Positions 13,839 through 15,361 of a DNA stretch of 15,361 nt are shown one piece after another; position 1 is the first letter of the stretch, and every line of letters begins with the position of its first letter. The position numbers and the translations under genes were made by a program. Location of the stretch: assembly GCA_049610565.1 (NCBI GenBank), contig JBMYZR010000050.1, positions 1 to 15,361 on the forward strand. Reading direction: 5' to 3'. The stretch comes from UBA8752 sp049610565 (GTDB taxonomy: Bacteria > Bacteroidota > Bacteroidia > Flavobacteriales_D > Sanyastnellaceae). A model generated the notes under the pieces. It searched no databases and was not told the DNA's origin. It saw only the letters and a list, made by a program, of their open reading frames with translations.

Positions 13839-14924
13839 ATGAGAATTGCGTTGTTGTGCGCCTTGGCGACCCTGCTGAGCGGGGCGTCCATGGCCCAGGT
13901 GGGACAAACCGACTGGTCGCTGGTCGATGCCGATCGGGACGATCGCCCCGTGCCCTGCGTGGTGTGGCATCCCGACCCGGTCGAGGGGCCGTATCCGGCC
14001 GTGGTGCTCGCCCATGGATTCGTCATGGGGCCCAACGACTATGAAGGGTTGGCCAATGCCCTCGCCTCGCTCGGCTACGTGGTCATCGCCCTCGGAACCG
14101 AGATGGGCTTCGCGGCAGACCACGCGGCATACGGGCTCGATCTCGCCTTCGTCGCGCAGACCGTGGCGGACAACGCCACCGGAGGCGCGCTCGACGGCGC
14201 CTTCAATGGCCGCATTGCCCTCTCCGGCCACAGCATGGGCGGCGGCGCGTGTTGGCTGGCCGCCGCCGCCAATCCCCCGGTGGATGCCTTCCTCGTCTTT
14301 GCCCCTGCCGAAACCTCCCCCTCCGCCATCGCCGCCGGCACCTCCATCACCGCGCCGGCCATGGTCATCTCCGGCACGGGGGACGCCATCACACCCCCCG
14401 CGACCCAGCACCAACCCCTCCACGACGCGGCCGTCAACTCCGCCTGCCGTGCCTTCGTCTCCCTCATCGACGGCGGGCATTGCGGCTTCGCCGACCCCGG
14501 GTCACTGTGCGACATCGGCGAACTCGGCTTCCAGGGGTTGTCGCCTGCGGCACAGCTCGACGCCACGATAGACGTCAGCGTAGCGTGGCTGAACGCCTTC
14601 CTCCAAGACGACCCCACCGCCTTGAGTGACCTCCAGACCCTCGCGGACTCCTCCGCCGACATCGAATGCGAACTCAACTGCACGCTGAGCGTGACCGAGC
14701 CGGGCACCGTCCATTCCACCCTGACTGTGGATCGAGACGCCTCCCGCCTCACCATTGGCCATTCCCATCCACACGCACTCGAGGTGACCTTGTGGAGCAC
14801 AACGGGCCAATGGATCGCGCAACAGTCCATCCCCCCCGGCGAAATGTGGCGCCCCGTTCTGACCCGCGGACTGTACCTGGCCACCAGCGGCCAGACGGCC
14901 CCACTCCGGTTCACTGCCCCCTGA
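13839..14924 (+). CDS. Secreted alpha/beta hydrolase with C-terminal sorting-like domain
   Basis: The product is 361 aa from ATG 13839, which opens a signal peptide (MRIALLCALATLLSGASMAQ). The alpha/beta hydrolase core covers about 25-260. AVVLAHGF (54-61) gives the oxyanion region, GHSMGGG (130-136) the nucleophile S132, VISGTGDAITPP (176-187) the acid D182, and DGGHCGF (211-217) the histidine H214. The order and spacing resemble dienelactone hydrolase, chlorophyllase and cutinase/PET-hydrolase-like enzymes, so an esterase is likely; the substrate is unknown. Several cysteines (C137, C203, C215, C223) may form disulfides after export. Residues about 285-361 (LSVTEPG ... VTLWSTTGQWIAQQ ... 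RGLYLATSGQ) resemble a divergent type IX sorting domain. The frame is open upstream to 13743, but only 13839 gives a signal peptide and it follows a promoter box by 5 nt. The next gene begins 20 nt downstream. Confidence 0.88.
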   Translation: MRIALLCALATLLSGASMAQVGQTDWSLVDADRDDRPVPCVVWHPDPVEGPYPAVVLAHGFVMGPNDYEGLANALASLGYVVIALGTEMGFAADHAAYGLDLAFVAQTVADNATGGALDGAFNGRIALSGHSMGGGACWLAAAANPPVDAFLVFAPAETSPSAIAAGTSITAPAMVISGTGDAITPPATQHQPLHDAAVNSACRAFVSLIDGGHCGFADPGSLCDIGELGFQGLSPAAQLDATIDVSVAWLNAFLQDDPTALSDLQTLADSSADIECELNCTLSVTEPGTVHSTLTVDRDASRLTIGHSHPHALEVTLWSTTGQWIAQQSIPPGEMWRPVLTRGLYLATSGQTAPLRFTAP

Positions 14925-14944
14925 CCCCGCACAGCGCCGACACC

Positions 14945-15361
14945 ATGCCTGCCGACCCGACGGAACTGACCTTCATCCCCTACGACCCGGCGTATCGCGG
15001 GGCATTCTACGACCTGAACAAGGCGTGGCTCGAGGCGTATTTCCTCCTCGAACCCTACGACATCCAGGTCCTCTCCGACCCGGAAACGATGGTGCTCGCG
15101 GCCGGCGGAGAGGTTCATTTCGGGCTGCTGGATGGAGAGGCGATCGCCACGTTTGCGCTGACCCCCCGCGCCGAGGGCACGCTGGAGCTCAACAAGATGG
15201 CCGTCAAGGCGTCTCACCGTTCACGCGGCTACGGCCACCAGATGATGGAATACCTCATCGGCCTCTGCCGCCAGCGGGGCGTACACACGCTCGAACTGTA
15301 TTCGCACACCTCCCTGGCCAGCGCCATCCACCTCTACCGCAAATTCGGTTTCGAAGTCATC
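14945..15361 (+). CDS. GNAT-family N-acetyltransferase, N-terminal part
   Basis: The gene runs off the right edge; 139 codons are visible with no stop. The product shows the GNAT fold in order: ...PYDPAYRGAFYDLNKAWLEAYF as the first helices, GEAIATFALTPRAEG (64-78), LELNKMAVKASHRSRGYGHQM as the beta4/motif A region (80-100) with the acetyl-CoA pyrophosphate loop R-S-R-G-Y-G (92-97), and LELYSHTSLASAIHLYRKFGF (116-136, motif B). Most of the family domain is therefore present. The substrate is not predictable. ATG 14945 lies 20 nt after the hydrolase stop, with no promoter box between them, so co-transcription is likely. Confidence 0.9.
   Translation, partial: MPADPTELTFIPYDPAYRGAFYDLNKAWLEAYFLLEPYDIQVLSDPETMVLAAGGEVHFGLLDGEAIATFALTPRAEGTLELNKMAVKASHRSRGYGHQMMEYLIGLCRQRGVHTLELYSHTSLASAIHLYRKFGFEVI

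Noticed and set aside
1..15361. CRISPR arrays, tRNAs, insertion sequences, phage or defence genes
   Set aside because: No regular direct repeats, cloverleaf-like segments, transposase motifs or inverted terminal repeats were seen on reading both strands. RecQ alone is a housekeeping gene and not evidence of a defence island.

Overview
The window is about 15 kb of GC-rich DNA that reads as an ordinary chromosomal segment of a high-GC member of the Bacteroidota. Three signs point there. Two secreted proteins, a CotH-type kinase and an alpha/beta hydrolase, end in type IX secretion (Por) sorting-like domains. Starts lack Shine-Dalgarno sequences. Most transcription units are preceded by a TA-n(1-2)-TTTG/C box, close to the TAnnTTTG -7 element of the Bacteroidota housekeeping sigma factor. 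No tRNA, rRNA, CRISPR array, insertion sequence or phage gene was found.

Layout, left to right: a 5' fragment of a VOC (glyoxalase-fold) gene (-); a retropepsin-like/RimK ATP-grasp fusion (+); a complete RecQ helicase (+); a GH30 family lipoprotein glycosidase (-); a LuxR-type response regulator (+) divergent from the glycosidase; a 7TMR-DISM histidine kinase (+), the probable partner of the regulator; a small lipoprotein and an outer-membrane-like protein as a two-gene unit (+); a class I methyltransferase (-); a CotH kinase-like secreted protein with a sorting domain (+); a two-gene unit (-) of a YdjM-type membrane metal-dependent hydrolase followed by a membrane-anchored thioredoxin; a secreted alpha/beta hydrolase (+); and a GNAT acetyltransferase cut by the right edge (+).

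Coding density is high and no gene-free stretch exceeds about 225 bp. The long antisense open frames are GC-driven shadows. Functional links are limited. The response regulator and kinase form a plausible two-component system, divergent from the GH30 gene. The lipoprotein and barrel-like protein may act together in the envelope. The remaining genes look like a mix of housekeeping and secreted-enzyme functions.

The most interesting structure is non-coding. One is a 44-bp element, 37 of 44 identical, placed ahead of both the VOC gene and the GH30 gene. The other is a set of promoter boxes only 5 to 7 nt from four start codons, which suggests leaderless mRNAs. I saw no convincing defence island or novel multi-gene system.
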